Below are positions 55,293 to 64,000 of a DNA stretch of 64,000 nt, piece after piece. The notes below the pieces were generated by a model. It saw nothing but the letters and a program-made list of their open reading frames with translations, had not been told where the DNA came from and did no database searches. The position numbers were made by a program, and so were the translations under genes. This DNA comes from Gammaproteobacteria bacterium (GTDB lineage: Bacteria; Pseudomonadota; Gammaproteobacteria; Steroidobacterales; GCA-2729495), in assembly GCA_014337915.1 (NCBI GenBank), contig QUBU01000010.1, positions 40,674 to 104,673 of the forward strand, in the 5' to 3' direction. The first letter of the stretch is position 1. Each line of letters opens with the position of its first letter.

Positions 55293-56657
55293 ATGAGCAT
55301 TTTCACATCGGCGATTTCCTTCCTGGTCGCGATCGGCATCCTCGTCGCCGTCCACGAGTTCGGCCACTTCATTGCCGCCAGGATGCTCGGTGTGCGCGTG
55401 CTGCGCTTCTCCGTCGGTTTCGGCCGTCCCGTCTGGCTGCGCCGGGCCGGCGCCGATCGCACCGAGTATTGCCTGTCCGCCATCCCCTTCGGCGGCTACG
55501 TGAAGCTGCTCGACGAGCGTGATTGCCCGGTGACGCTGGCGGAGCAGCCGCGCGCCTTCAATCGCCAGCCCGTGGCTTCGCGGATCGTGATCCTCGCTGC
55601 CGGTCCCGCGCTCAATTTCATCTTCGCCGTCGTCGCCTACTGGGCGATGTTCATGATCGGCGTGCCCGGCTTGCGGCCGGTCGTGGGCGAGATCACCCCG
55701 GATTCCATCGCCGCGCGGGCCGGGCTGGAGGCTGGGGACGAAATCCTCCAGGTCGGCGGCGAGCCGACGGCCACCTGGGAGGGCGCGGTGGTGGCGATGC
55801 TCGACGGCCTGCTCGACGGGGGCCGCATCAGCCTGCGGGTGCGCCATGAGTCGGGCGGCGAGCGCCTGATCAACCTCGATGCGGCAGGCCGTTCGGCGGA
55901 ACTGACCGAACCGGGACGGCTGTTCCCGGGGCTCGGCTTCAGCGCCTGGGCGCCAACGCTGCCGCCGGTGATCGGCGAGACGCTGCCAGGGGGTACTGCC
56001 GAGCGTGCCGGCCTGCGCGCCGGAGACCGGATTCTCAGTGCCGACGGCCAGGCCATCGGCAGCTGGCCGGAGTGGGTCGAATATGTACGTGCGCGCCCGG
56101 GCAGGTCGATCCTCGCCGAAGTGCGCCGCGATGGCGCCACGCTCGAACTGCACCTCGAGGTGGCAGAGGCGGAAACGGCGGAAGGCGCGGTGGGGCGCAT
56201 CGGCGCATCGCCGCAGGTGCCGCCGGGTCTCTACGATGGCATGCGCTCGGTGGAGCGCTACGGGCCGGTGGCGGCCGCTGGCGCCGCGCTGGCGCGTACC
56301 TGGGAGATGTCCAGCCTGACCCTGCGGATGATCCTGCGGATGCTCACGGGCGATGTCTCGGTGAAGAACATCAGCGGTCCGATCAACATCGCGCAGTACG
56401 CCGGCTACAGCGCCAGCATCGGCCTGTCACCCTTCCTCGGATTCCTGGCGGTGGTGAGCCTGAGCCTCGGCATCCTCAACCTGTTGCCGGTGCCGATGCT
56501 GGACGGCGGCCAGATCGCCTACCAGCTGGTCGAGTTCGCCAAGGGCTCGCCGCTCTCCGAGCGTTCGCAGGTCATTGGCCAGCAGCTGGGAATCTTCCTG
56601 CTACTGGTGCTGATGAGCTTCGCTTTCTATAACGATATTTCGCGCTTGCTCGGCTGA
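55293..56657 (+). CDS. rseP: RIP metalloprotease RseP
   Basis: Site-2 intramembrane protease that completes anti-sigma factor RseA cleavage and clears signal peptides. 454 aa (450 in E. coli) from ATG 55293; the upstream in-frame extension is Cys/Arg-rich and rejected. The zinc HEFGH is at 21-25 in the first helix. Two tandem PDZ domains occupy about 110-300 (VVGEITPDSIAARAGLEAGD and VIGETLPGGTAERAGLRAGD). The third zinc ligand region is NLLPVPMLDGGQIAYQLVE, and a final helix ends the protein. Confidence 0.96.
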   Translation: MSIFTSAISFLVAIGILVAVHEFGHFIAARMLGVRVLRFSVGFGRPVWLRRAGADRTEYCLSAIPFGGYVKLLDERDCPVTLAEQPRAFNRQPVASRIVILAAGPALNFIFAVVAYWAMFMIGVPGLRPVVGEITPDSIAARAGLEAGDEILQVGGEPTATWEGAVVAMLDGLLDGGRISLRVRHESGGERLINLDAAGRSAELTEPGRLFPGLGFSAWAPTLPPVIGETLPGGTAERAGLRAGDRILSADGQAIGSWPEWVEYVRARPGRSILAEVRRDGATLELHLEVAEAETAEGAVGRIGASPQVPPGLYDGMRSVERYGPVAAAGAALARTWEMSSLTLRMILRMLTGDVSVKNISGPINIAQYAGYSASIGLSPFLGFLAVVSLSLGILNLLPVPMLDGGQIAYQLVEFAKGSPLSERSQVIGQQLGIFLLLVLMSFAFYNDISRLLG

Positions 56658-56667
56658 TTCCGTGACC

Positions 56668-59082
56668 ATGCCCGCCGATGGACTCCGCCAGCCCGGCCGC
56701 GTGCGCCGGTGGTTTGCCTGCCTGCTGCTGCTGGCTGCAGCGTTTACCGCTGCCGCGGCCGACATGGTGGTGAAGGACATCCGCGTCGAGGGCCTGCAGC
56801 GCATCTCCGAGGGCACAGTGTTCAACTACCTGCCGGTCAACATCGGCGACAGGCTGGACCGGCAACGCATGCAGGAGGCATTGCGCGCGGTCTACGCCAC
56901 CGGGTTCTTCAGGGACGTGGAGCTGCGCTGGGACAATGGAACCCTGGTCATTGCGGTGGCTGAACGGCCGTCCATCGAGAGCTTCAGCATCACCGGCAAC
57001 AAGGACATCAAGACCGAGGACCTGACCGAGTCTTTGGCGAAGATCGGCCTGAAGGCAGGGCGCATATTCAACCGCTCGGTGCTCGACGAGGTGGAGCAGT
57101 CGCTGACCGACCAGTACTTCAGCCAGGGCAAGTATGCAGCCCGGGTGACCACCGAGGTCGAGGACCTGCCTGACAACAAGGTCAAGATCGCCATCAAGAT
57201 CGTCGAAGGCGACCGGGCCCGCATCCGGCAGATCAACATCGTCGGCAACCACAGCTTCGACGACGACGAGATCCTCGAGCAGTTCCAGCTGAAGATGCCC
57301 AACTGGCTGTCCTTCATCCGCCAGGACGATCGCTATTCCCGGGAGGCACTGCAGGGTGACCTGGAGACGCTGCGCTCCTTCTACATGGACCAGGGTTTTG
57401 CCGATTTCCGCACCGAATCCACCCAGGTTGCGCTGTCGCCGGACAAAAAAGACATCTTCATCACCGTCAACATCGTCGAGGGCGAGCGCTACAAGGTCTC
57501 CGAGGTCAAGCTGGCGGGCGAGCTGATCCTGCAGGAGCAGGAACTCAACCCCTATGTGCTGGTCAAGCCCGGACAGATCTACTCCCAGCGCACCATTACG
57601 CAGAGCGCCGACCTGATCCGCCTGCGCCTGGGAGAGGAGGGCTATGCCTTCGCCAGCGTCGAGCCGGTGCCGGAACTCAACAAGGCCGACAAGACGGCAG
57701 CGATCACGCTGTACGTGGAACCGAAAAACCGCGTCTATGTGCGGCGCGTGAACTTCACCGGTACCAGCAGCATCAACGACGAGGTGCTGCGCCGCGAGGT
57801 GCGCCAGTTCGAGAGCGGCTACCTGTCCAACAGCCGGCTGGAGCGCTCCAAGGTGCGCCTGCAGCGCCTGCCGTACATAGAAAAGGTCGAGTCGAGCACC
57901 AATCCGGTTCCCGGCACGCCCGACCTGGTGGACATTGACTTCAACATCAAGGAGGGCCTGCCCGGCAGTTTTGGCGGCGGCGTCGGCTATTCCGGCTCCC
58001 AGGGCTTCATGCTCAACGGCAACTTCGTGCACTCCAATGTGTTCGGCACCGGTAATCGCGTCTCGGCCGACGTGAGCACCGGCAAGTATCGGACCATCTA
58101 CGGGCTGTCGCATACGGATCCGTACACCACCATCGACGAAGTGAGCCGGACCATCAGCCTCACCTACCGGGACATCACCCAGTACACCTCTGGCGCGTCG
58201 GACTTCTCCACCGAGACCGCGGCACTGTCGGTGGAATATGGCTATCCGATCACCGAGTTCCAGCGGCTGATCTTTGGCTTCAGCTGGCAGGAATCGAACC
58301 TGCTGGCCGATTCCTACAGCAGCGCCCAGGCCAAGGAATGGGTGCAGAACAACGGCAGCAGCTTCGCCGAGAAAGTCAGCGGCGGCGCAGAGGTCTATGG
58401 CACCAACTTCATGACCTTCGACCTGGTCGCCGGCTGGGTCTACGACAGCCGCAACCGCGCGCTGTTCGCCGACCGCGGGGCGCGCCACCGGCTGACGCTG
58501 TCGGGCACCGTGCCAGGTGCCGATGTCGAGTACTACACGCTCAACTACAACGGCGTGCAGTATTTTCCCCTGAGCCAGTACTTCACGCTGTCAGTAAGCG
58601 TTGACCTCGGCTACGGCGACAGCTTCGGCGACACCACTGCCATCGTGCCGTTCAAGAACTTCTTCGCCGGCGGCCCGGATACCGTGCGTGGCTACCGTGA
58701 AAACTACCTTGGTCCCCGCGACAGCTTCGGCAATCCCTATGGCGGCAACATGCTGGTCGCCGCCCAGACCGAGCTGATCCTGCCGATCCCCGAGAAGTGG
58801 CGCTCGCGCTCGCGCCTGACCCTGTTCTACGACGTCGGCAACGTCTTCTCCAGTGGGGACGTGACCTTCACTGCACCCTACCCGAACAACACGGTACCGA
58901 TCGATTACAATTTCGACCTGGGCAACCTGAAGCAGTCGGTGGGAATTTCCGCGCAGTGGCTGGCGCCACTGGGCCTGTTCCGCTTCAGTTACGGCTTCCC
59001 GCTCAACAGCAAGGACCCGACCGCATTCTCCTACGGGGACGACACCGAACAGTTCCAGTTCTCGATCGGTGGCGCATTCTAG
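56668..59082 (+). CDS. bamA: outer membrane protein assembly factor BamA
   Basis: Essential outer-membrane insertase. 804 aa from ATG 56668 (GTG 56662 is an in-frame alternative), 810 in E. coli. A signal peptide (FACLLLLAAAFTAAAA) precedes five POTRA domains at about 25-420, starting VVKDIRVEGLQRISEG. The 16-strand barrel follows, with the loop-6 motif VRGY where most relatives have VRGF, and a C-terminal phenylalanine (FQFSIGGAF) as beta-signal. It is 10 bp after rseP and 27 bp before skp. Confidence 0.97.
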   Translation: MPADGLRQPGRVRRWFACLLLLAAAFTAAAADMVVKDIRVEGLQRISEGTVFNYLPVNIGDRLDRQRMQEALRAVYATGFFRDVELRWDNGTLVIAVAERPSIESFSITGNKDIKTEDLTESLAKIGLKAGRIFNRSVLDEVEQSLTDQYFSQGKYAARVTTEVEDLPDNKVKIAIKIVEGDRARIRQINIVGNHSFDDDEILEQFQLKMPNWLSFIRQDDRYSREALQGDLETLRSFYMDQGFADFRTESTQVALSPDKKDIFITVNIVEGERYKVSEVKLAGELILQEQELNPYVLVKPGQIYSQRTITQSADLIRLRLGEEGYAFASVEPVPELNKADKTAAITLYVEPKNRVYVRRVNFTGTSSINDEVLRREVRQFESGYLSNSRLERSKVRLQRLPYIEKVESSTNPVPGTPDLVDIDFNIKEGLPGSFGGGVGYSGSQGFMLNGNFVHSNVFGTGNRVSADVSTGKYRTIYGLSHTDPYTTIDEVSRTISLTYRDITQYTSGASDFSTETAALSVEYGYPITEFQRLIFGFSWQESNLLADSYSSAQAKEWVQNNGSSFAEKVSGGAEVYGTNFMTFDLVAGWVYDSRNRALFADRGARHRLTLSGTVPGADVEYYTLNYNGVQYFPLSQYFTLSVSVDLGYGDSFGDTTAIVPFKNFFAGGPDTVRGYRENYLGPRDSFGNPYGGNMLVAAQTELILPIPEKWRSRSRLTLFYDVGNVFSSGDVTFTAPYPNNTVPIDYNFDLGNLKQSVGISAQWLAPLGLFRFSYGFPLNSKDPTAFSYGDDTEQFQFSIGGAF

Positions 59083-59109
59083 GATTCGCAAGCAAGAGGA
59101 TCAGCACCA

Positions 59110-59661
59110 ATGACACGATGCTCAACCCCATTCCGGGCTCTGCTGGCCATGGCGCTGCTGGTGCCGGGCCTGGCAGCGGGCCAGGCGGCACCAGCCCTGA
59201 AGGTCGGCGTGGTGGATTTCGCCCGCCTGATCAAGGAATCGCCGCAGGCCCAGGCAACACTCAAGGCGCTGGAAGACGAGTTTGCTCCGCGGCAGCGCGA
59301 CCTCGTGGCCAAGCAGAATGAGCTGAAGGACCGGCAGGCCAAGCTGCAGAAGGATGCCGCGGTGATGGGCGCCGAGGAGCGGCGCAATGCCGAAAGCAAG
59401 TTCCGCGACGACGAGCGCGAGCTGGGCCGGCGCTTCAACGCCTTCCAGGAAGACCTCAACGTGCGCCGCAACGAGGAGCTGGGCAAGCTGCAGCGCGACC
59501 TGCTGCAGGAAGTGCAGTCCTTTGCCCGGCAGCGTGGCTACGACCTGATCGTCGGCGAAGGGGTGATCTACGCGGCCCAGAACCTCGACCTGACCAGCCA
59601 GATCCTCAGCAGCGTGCAGGCGGCCTACAAGGGCAAGCCCGGCGCGTCGGCCAAGCCCTGA
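59110..59661 (+). CDS. skp: periplasmic chaperone Skp/OmpH
   Basis: Trimeric holdase that escorts unfolded outer-membrane proteins to BamA. 183 aa (161 in E. coli). A signal peptide (LLAMALLVPGLAAGQA) is followed by LKVGVVDFARLIKESPQAQ. A long charged coiled-coil tentacle (about 55-125; FAPRQRDLVAKQNELKDRQ) comes next, then the body strand RGYDLIVGEGVIYAAQNLDLT. It lies between bamA and lpxD, as in most gammaproteobacteria. Confidence 0.95.
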   Translation: MTRCSTPFRALLAMALLVPGLAAGQAAPALKVGVVDFARLIKESPQAQATLKALEDEFAPRQRDLVAKQNELKDRQAKLQKDAAVMGAEERRNAESKFRDDERELGRRFNAFQEDLNVRRNEELGKLQRDLLQEVQSFARQRGYDLIVGEGVIYAAQNLDLTSQILSSVQAAYKGKPGASAKP

Positions 59662-59713
59662 GGCGCGGGTGGCGCGGCAGCCCAGTGGGTGACCGGGTGC
59701 CAACGGAGCTGAC

Positions 59714-60745
59714 ATGGGCATGACCCTGGCGGCACTGGCAGTGCGGCACGGCTGTGAGCTGCATGGCGATCCCGACGTCACCGTGGATCATGTAGCGACG
59801 CTGGCTGCAGCCGGGCCGGGGGCGCTCGCTTTCCTTGCCAACCCCCGGTACCGCCCGCAGCTGGCCGGTACGCGGGCCAGCGCGGTGGTGCTCGATGCGG
59901 AATCGGCCGCCGACTGCCCGACGGCCTGCCTGGTCAGCAGCAATCCCTACCTCACCTACGCCCGGCTGGCGGCCGAGCTGCATCCGCTGCCGCCGCCACG
60001 CCCGGGAATCGCCGCTGGTGCCAGCATCGCGGCATCGGCAAGCCTCGGCGCGCACAGCCAGGTTGACGTCGGCGCGGTGATCGGCGAGGGTGCGGTGATC
60101 GGCGCCCGCGTGATCATCGCTGCCAATGCCGTGATCGGTGCGCACTGTGTCGTCGGCGATGACACGCGCATCATGGCGGGGGTGGTACTCTGCGAGCGGG
60201 TCCGCGTCGGTCGCCGCTGCCTGGTGCATCCCGGCGCAGTCATCGGCTCGGACGGCTTCGGCAATGCCCGCGGCCCGGGCGGCGCCTGGACCCGGGTGCC
60301 GCAGCTGGGCAGCGTGGTGATCGGTGACGATGTCAGCATCGGTGCCTGCACCACCATCGACCGCGGCGCCATCGAGGATACGCTGGTCGGCGATGGTGTC
60401 AGGCTCGACAACCACATCCAGGTAGGGCACAACGTCAGCATCGGCAACCACACGGCAATCGCCGCCATGACCGGTATCTCGGGCAGCACGCGCATCGGCG
60501 CGCGCTGCATCATCGGGGGCCATTGCGGCTTTGCCGGGCACATCGTCGTGGCCGATGACGTCGTCATCAGCGGCGGCGCCAAGGTCACCAACTCGATTTC
60601 CAGGCCGGGCCTCTACAGCGGCGCAATTCCCGCGGACGAGGCGCGCCAGTGGCGTAAGAACGCCGTGCGTTTCGGTCAGCTGGATGCCCTGGCGCGACGC
60701 CTTCGGGAACTGGAAGCCGCCTTCCGCAGGCAGGGCCCTCGATGA
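59714..60745 (+). CDS. lpxD: UDP-3-O-(3-hydroxyacyl)glucosamine N-acyltransferase
   Basis: Third step of lipid A synthesis, adding the second hydroxyacyl chain from ACP. 343 aa. An N-terminal uridine-binding domain (LAALAVRHGCELHGD to AELHPL) is followed by a left-handed beta-helix of hexapeptides, with the catalytic histidine in LDNHIQVGHNVSIGNHTAI. The C-terminal helix is RFGQLDALARRLRELEAAF. The stop overlaps the lpxA start (ATGA). fabZ, usually between lpxD and lpxA, is absent. Confidence 0.96.
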   Translation: MGMTLAALAVRHGCELHGDPDVTVDHVATLAAAGPGALAFLANPRYRPQLAGTRASAVVLDAESAADCPTACLVSSNPYLTYARLAAELHPLPPPRPGIAAGASIAASASLGAHSQVDVGAVIGEGAVIGARVIIAANAVIGAHCVVGDDTRIMAGVVLCERVRVGRRCLVHPGAVIGSDGFGNARGPGGAWTRVPQLGSVVIGDDVSIGACTTIDRGAIEDTLVGDGVRLDNHIQVGHNVSIGNHTAIAAMTGISGSTRIGARCIIGGHCGFAGHIVVADDVVISGGAKVTNSISRPGLYSGAIPADEARQWRKNAVRFGQLDALARRLRELEAAFRRQGPR

Positions 60746-61512
60746 TCCACGCCACCGCCATCGTTTCCCCGGATGCCGAGCTGGCGCCCGATGTCAGCGT
60801 CGGCCCCTACAGCATCATCGGCCCGCAGGTGCGCATCGGCGCCGGCACGGTGATCGGCCCCCATGTGGTGATCAGGGGGCCGACGACCCTCGGCGCCGGC
60901 AACCGCATCTTCCAGTTCGCGTCCATCGGCGACGATCCGCAGGACAAGAAGTTCGGCGGCGAGGCAACGCGGCTGGAGATCGGCGACCGCAACACCATCC
61001 GCGAGTACTGCTCGATCAACCGCGGCACCGCCCAGGACGCCGGTGTGACCCGCGTCGGCAACGACAACTGGCTGATGGCCTACACCCACATCGCGCACGA
61101 CTGCCAGGTCGGCAATGGCGTGATCATGTCGAACAACGCGACGCTCGCCGGCCATGTCCATGTCGAGGACCAGGTGATCCTCAGCGGCTTCTGCGCCGTG
61201 CACCAGTTCTGTCGAATCGGCGCCCATGCCTTCGTTGGCGGCCTGTCGGGCGTGACCCGCGACGTGCTGCCATTCATGATGGTGGCCGGCCACCCGCCCG
61301 AGCCGCGCGGCATCAACCAGGAAGGCCTGAAGCGCCGTGGTTTCGGGCCGGAGCAGCTGCGCAATCTCAAGGAGGCCTACCGCATCCTCTACCGCTCCGG
61401 CCTGCGGCTGGTGGAGGCCCGCGAGCAGCTCGCCGCGCTGGCGGTGAACCAGCCCGAGGTGCGCGCCATCGTCGAATTCCTCGACCGCTCGGAACGCAGC
61501 ATTGTCCGCTAG
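60742..61512 (+). CDS. lpxA: UDP-N-acetylglucosamine O-acyltransferase
   Basis: First, reversible step of lipid A synthesis. 256 aa (262 in E. coli). It has hexapeptide beta-helix repeats from IHATAIVSPDAEL, the catalytic histidine in NNATLAGHVHVEDQV, AVHQFCRIGAHAFVGG, and the acyl-chain/GlcNAc region GINQEGLKRRGFGPEQL. A C-terminal helical domain ends FLDRSERSIVR. ATG 60742 overlaps lpxD by 4 bp, implying translational coupling. lpxB follows after 26 bp. Confidence 0.97.
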   Translation: MIHATAIVSPDAELAPDVSVGPYSIIGPQVRIGAGTVIGPHVVIRGPTTLGAGNRIFQFASIGDDPQDKKFGGEATRLEIGDRNTIREYCSINRGTAQDAGVTRVGNDNWLMAYTHIAHDCQVGNGVIMSNNATLAGHVHVEDQVILSGFCAVHQFCRIGAHAFVGGLSGVTRDVLPFMMVAGHPPEPRGINQEGLKRRGFGPEQLRNLKEAYRILYRSGLRLVEAREQLAALAVNQPEVRAIVEFLDRSERSIVR

Positions 61513-61538
61513 CCCGTGGACCGGCAGCGCCGGCCGCC

Positions 61539-62678
61539 ATGCGCATCGTCCTGGTTGCCGGTGAAGCCTCGGGCGACCAGCTGGGCGCCGGGCTGATCGG
61601 CGCCTTGCGCCGCCTGTGTCCGCAGGCGCGCTTCGCCGGAGTTGCCGGCCCGGCGATGCGCGCCGCGGGCTGCGAGGCCTGGTTTGCCGCCGATGAACTC
61701 GCGGTGATGGGCCTGGCCGAGGTGCTGCGGCACCTGCCGCGGCTGGCGGGACTGAGGCGCACGCTGCTGCGCCGCCTGCTCGCCGAGCCACCGGATGTCT
61801 ACGTCGGCATCGACGCTCCGGATTTCAACCTGCGGATCGAACCGGTCCTGCGGCGCGCTGGCGTGCGCACCGTGCACTACGTCTCGCCCAGTGTCTGGGC
61901 CTGGCGCCGTGGCCGGGTGCGGCTGCTGCGCGCGGCCTGCGACCGGGTGCTGTGCCTGCTGCCGTTCGAGGCGCCGTTCCTCGAGGCGGCAGGGGTGCCC
62001 GCGACTTTCGTCGGCCATCCGCTGGCCGACCTGATCCCCATGGAGAACGACCGCGATGCGGCACGCCGCGCCCTCGGGCTCGGTGCCGGGCCGGTGGTGG
62101 GCCTGTTGCCGGGAAGCCGGCTCGGCGAGGTGACGCGCCTCGGCGCGCCATTCCTCGAAGCGGCCGCCATTCTCGCGCGCGACTGGCCGGACATGCAGTT
62201 CATGGCGCCGATGGCCAGCCGGGAAGTGCGCGCTGCCTTCGAAGCCGGACTCGCACGCCATCCGGGTACGCCGCCCCTGCGGCTGGTGGATGGGCGTGCC
62301 CGCGAAGTCATGGCCGCGAGCGATGGCCTGCTGCTGGCTTCGGGCACTGCCACGCTGGAAGCGGCGCTGGTCGGCAGGCCGATGGTGGTTGCCTACCGCT
62401 TCGCGCCGCTCACCTACTGGCTGGCGCGGACCCTGCGGCTGGTGGACGTCAAGTTCTTTTCGCTGCCCAACCTGCTGGCCGACGCGGCCCTGGTGCCGGA
62501 ACTGCTGCAGTCGGAGGTCACCGGCCCGCGCCTGGCTGCGGAGCTGGCGGCGATCCTGCGCTCGCCGCAGCGGCAGGCGACACTGGCCGCGCGCTTTGCC
62601 GAACTGCATCGGGCGTTGCGCCAGGATGCCAGTGCCACGGCTGCCCGCGCCACGCTGGAGGTGGCCGGCCGTCCCTGA
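61539..62678 (+). CDS. lpxB: lipid A disaccharide synthase
   Basis: Membrane-associated GT19 enzyme condensing UDP-diacyl-GlcN with lipid X. 379 aa from ATG 61539 (382 in E. coli); no clear ribosome site. Motifs are VAGEASGDQLGAGLI (residues 6-20), DAPDFNLRIEP, VHYVSPSVWAWRRGR, LLPGSRLGEV, ASGTATLEAAL and KFFSLPNLLAD. The longer open frame that begins inside lpxD/lpxA is a read-through artefact. It closes the lpxD-lpxA-lpxB set. Confidence 0.96.
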   Translation: MRIVLVAGEASGDQLGAGLIGALRRLCPQARFAGVAGPAMRAAGCEAWFAADELAVMGLAEVLRHLPRLAGLRRTLLRRLLAEPPDVYVGIDAPDFNLRIEPVLRRAGVRTVHYVSPSVWAWRRGRVRLLRAACDRVLCLLPFEAPFLEAAGVPATFVGHPLADLIPMENDRDAARRALGLGAGPVVGLLPGSRLGEVTRLGAPFLEAAAILARDWPDMQFMAPMASREVRAAFEAGLARHPGTPPLRLVDGRAREVMAASDGLLLASGTATLEAALVGRPMVVAYRFAPLTYWLARTLRLVDVKFFSLPNLLADAALVPELLQSEVTGPRLAAELAAILRSPQRQATLAARFAELHRALRQDASATAARATLEVAGRP

Positions 62679-62700
62679 GGTTGCGGGCGGGGTTCGTCCC

Positions 62701-62706
62701 TATAAT
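62701..62706 (+). promoter_or_regulatory. -10 element just before rnhB
   Basis: A perfect TATAAT only 8 bp before the rnhB ATG; transcription would start at about 62712-62714, giving an essentially leaderless message. TTGCGG at 62681-62686 is the nearest -35-like hexamer, but at 14-bp spacing. The GC-rich surroundings make a chance TATAAT unlikely, yet function is unproven. Confidence 0.4.
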
Positions 62707-62714
62707 CCGCTTCC

Positions 62715-63344
62715 ATGATCCCGCGTCGCGATGTTCCCGCTGCCACGCTGCCGGTACCAGCCGGCATCGGCGGGGTGGATGAAGCGGGCCGCGGCCCGCT
62801 GGCCGGGGCCGTCGTGGCCGCGGTGGTGGTGCTGGCGCCGGGCCAGGCCATCGAAGGCGTACGGGATTCCAAGCTGCTGTCGGCAGCGCAGCGTCAACGC
62901 GTCGCCGGGCGTATCCATGCCGAAGCCCTGGCCTGGGCGCTGGGCCGGGCCACGGTGGCGGAGATCGACCGCCTGAACATCCTCAACGCGACGTTCCTCG
63001 CCATGCAGCGCGCGGTGGCGGGCCTCGCCGTGGTACCGCAGGAGCTGGCCGTGGACGGCAACCGTGCCCCGCGCTTCGCCGGCTTCGCCGGCCCGGTGCG
63101 CGCCGTGGTCGGTGGTGACCGCTCCTGCCCGGCGATCGCCGCCGCTTCCATCCTCGCGAAGCTGGCGCGCGATGCCGAGATGCTCGAACTGGAGGCCGCC
63201 CACCCGGGATACGGCTTCGCCCGCCACAAGGGTTATCCCACGGCCGAGCACCGCGCGGCACTGCTGCGCCTCGGTCCCTGCGCGGCCCATCGGCTGAGCT
63301 ACGCACCGGTGCGCGCGGTCGCTGCTTGCGGTGTCCGCGCGTGA
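62715..63344 (+). CDS. rnhB: ribonuclease HII
   Basis: Removes misincorporated ribonucleotides and RNA in hybrids. 209 aa (198 in E. coli). The [12 protein letters not shown] motif carries the first two catalytic acids (GGVDEAGRG); further ones are in LAVDGNRAP and [42 protein letters not shown] is a family hallmark. It has an ATG with no Shine-Dalgarno. The stop overlaps the dnaE GTG start. This is the second RNase H in the window; rnhA is at 10352. Confidence 0.96.
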   Translation: MIPRRDVPAATLPVPAGIGGVDEAGRGPLAGAVVAAVVVLAPGQAIEGVRDSKLLSAAQRQRVAGRIHAEALAWALGRATVAEIDRLNILNATFLAMQRAVAGLAVVPQELAVDGNRAPRFAGFAGPVRAVVGGDRSCPAIAAASILAKLARDAEMLELEAAHPGYGFARHKGYPTAEHRAALLRLGPCAAHRLSYAPVRAVAACGVRA

Positions 63345-64000
63345 GCCGCGCCTTCGTCCACCTGCACCTGCACAGCGAGTACTCGCTGGCGGACAGCGTG
63401 GTGCGCATTCCCGAACTGCTGGCGGCGGTGCGCGCTGCCGGCATGCCGGCGGTGGCCCTGACCGACCAGGGCAACCTGTTCGCCATGGTGATGTTCTACA
63501 AGGCCGCGCTGGCGGCCGGCGTGAAGCCCATCATCGGCGCCGATGTCTGGCTGCGACTGGCCGACGACGGCCGCCCTGCCACGCGCCTGGTCCTGCTGTG
63601 CCGGGATGCCACCGGTTACGCCAACCTGGCGCGGCTGGTGTCGCGCTCTTACCTGGAGGGCCTGGAGGCCGGGCTGCCGGTGCTGCATGCCGCCTGGCTG
63701 GAGGCCGGTGGCGCGGCGGGCCTCATTGCGCTGTCGGGTGGACGCCAGGGCGTCCTCGGCGCGGCGCTGGCCGCCGACCGCATGGACGAGGCACGTGGCA
63801 TCCTCGGGCGCCTGCAGCAGTTGTTCGACGGTGACTTCTACATCGAGCTGGTGCGCACCGGGCGCCCCGGCGAGGAGGAACACCTGGCGGCTGCCGTGCG
63901 TCTCGCGGCGCAGGCGGCCTGCCCGGTGGTGGCGACCAACGACGTGCGCTTCCTCGCCGCGGCTGACTTCGAGGCCCACGAGGCGCGGGTGTGCATCCAG
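63341..64000 (+). CDS. dnaE: DNA polymerase III alpha subunit (3' partial)
   Basis: Catalytic subunit of the replicative polymerase. The first 220 codons are present and the gene continues beyond the right edge (full length about 1,160 aa). GTG 63341 overlaps the rnhB stop as GTGA. The N-terminal PHP domain is visible: [53 protein letters not shown] and [17 protein letters not shown], with VATNDVRFL. The rnhB-dnaE adjacency is conserved in gammaproteobacteria. Confidence 0.96.
   Translation, partial: MSRAFVHLHLHSEYSLADSVVRIPELLAAVRAAGMPAVALTDQGNLFAMVMFYKAALAAGVKPIIGADVWLRLADDGRPATRLVLLCRDATGYANLARLVSRSYLEGLEAGLPVLHAAWLEAGGAAGLIALSGGRQGVLGAALAADRMDEARGILGRLQQLFDGDFYIELVRTGRPGEEEHLAAAVRLAAQAACPVVATNDVRFLAAADFEAHEARVCIQ

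Noticed and set aside
60531..62678. 715-aa fused frame ending in LpxB
   Set aside because: It reads through lpxD and lpxA out of frame; the LpxB motif VAGEASGDQ begins right after ATG 61539.

Overview
The window reads as chromosomal DNA of a GC-rich gammaproteobacterium. The evidence is gene order. It contains clpP-clpX-lon-hupB-tRNA-ppiD-fabI (the Pseudomonas-like order), a yafS-like methyltransferase next to rnhA-dnaQ, map divergent from rpsB, and the long rpsB-tsf-pyrH-frr-uppS-cdsA-rseP-bamA-skp-lpxD-lpxA-lpxB-rnhB-dnaE block. Genus cannot be fixed from sequence alone. A GTP-type PEP carboxykinase plus an exosortase-A (XrtA/PEP-CTERM) type polysaccharide locus fits environmental lineages such as Steroidobacterales, Nevskiales or Woeseia-like bacteria. 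I saw no insertion sequences, phage genes, integrases or CRISPR arrays.

Layout. 1-5.3 kb: ATP-dependent proteolysis (ClpP, cut by the left edge; ClpX; Lon), HU, and tRNA-Val(UAC)/tRNA-Asp(GUC) with a strong terminator. 5.3-11.6 kb: PpiD chaperone, a DAACS-type symporter with altered binding residues, FabI, then a methyltransferase-rnhA-dnaQ run joined by 4-bp stop/start overlaps. 11.7-35.3 kb: an exopolysaccharide region of the XrtA/PEP-CTERM type. It starts with nucleotide-sugar genes (UDP-HexNAc dehydrogenase, UDP-GlcA 4-epimerase, UDP-Glc dehydrogenase, ManC, ManB). It then carries an acyl carrier protein, acyl-CoA ligase and PLP decarboxylase module, an EpsB-type sugar transferase, an ATPase fused to an FHA domain, an outer-membrane beta-barrel, a Wza-like export protein, a WecA-like initiating transferase and a phosphopantetheinyl transferase. 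The sensor kinase PrsK and sigma-54 activator PrsR follow, after an interruption by gltX, two tRNAs and a LEA-type lipoprotein. 35.3-46.4 kb: GalE, DusA, a methyltransferase, an adenylate cyclase-FHA protein, PckG, a YoaA-type helicase, TsaB, DsbB, DapE and DapD. 46.4-64 kb: GlnD, Map, and the translation / isoprenoid-lipid / outer-membrane biogenesis block, running into dnaE, which is cut by the right edge.

How the parts work together. The polysaccharide region supplies UDP-GlcA, UDP-GalA, a UDP-HexNAc uronate and GDP-mannose, starts glycan on undecaprenyl phosphate (WecA- and EpsB-type transferases), exports through a Wza-like/beta-barrel route, and is probably controlled by PrsK/PrsR through sigma-54. 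A good -24/-12 promoter lies before the sugar transferase gene. The exosortase itself, the Wzx/Wzy or Wzz-type genes and any PEP-CTERM substrate are not in this window. The last block lacks dxr (usually between frr and uppS) and fabZ (usually between lpxD and lpxA), so these must lie elsewhere or be replaced.
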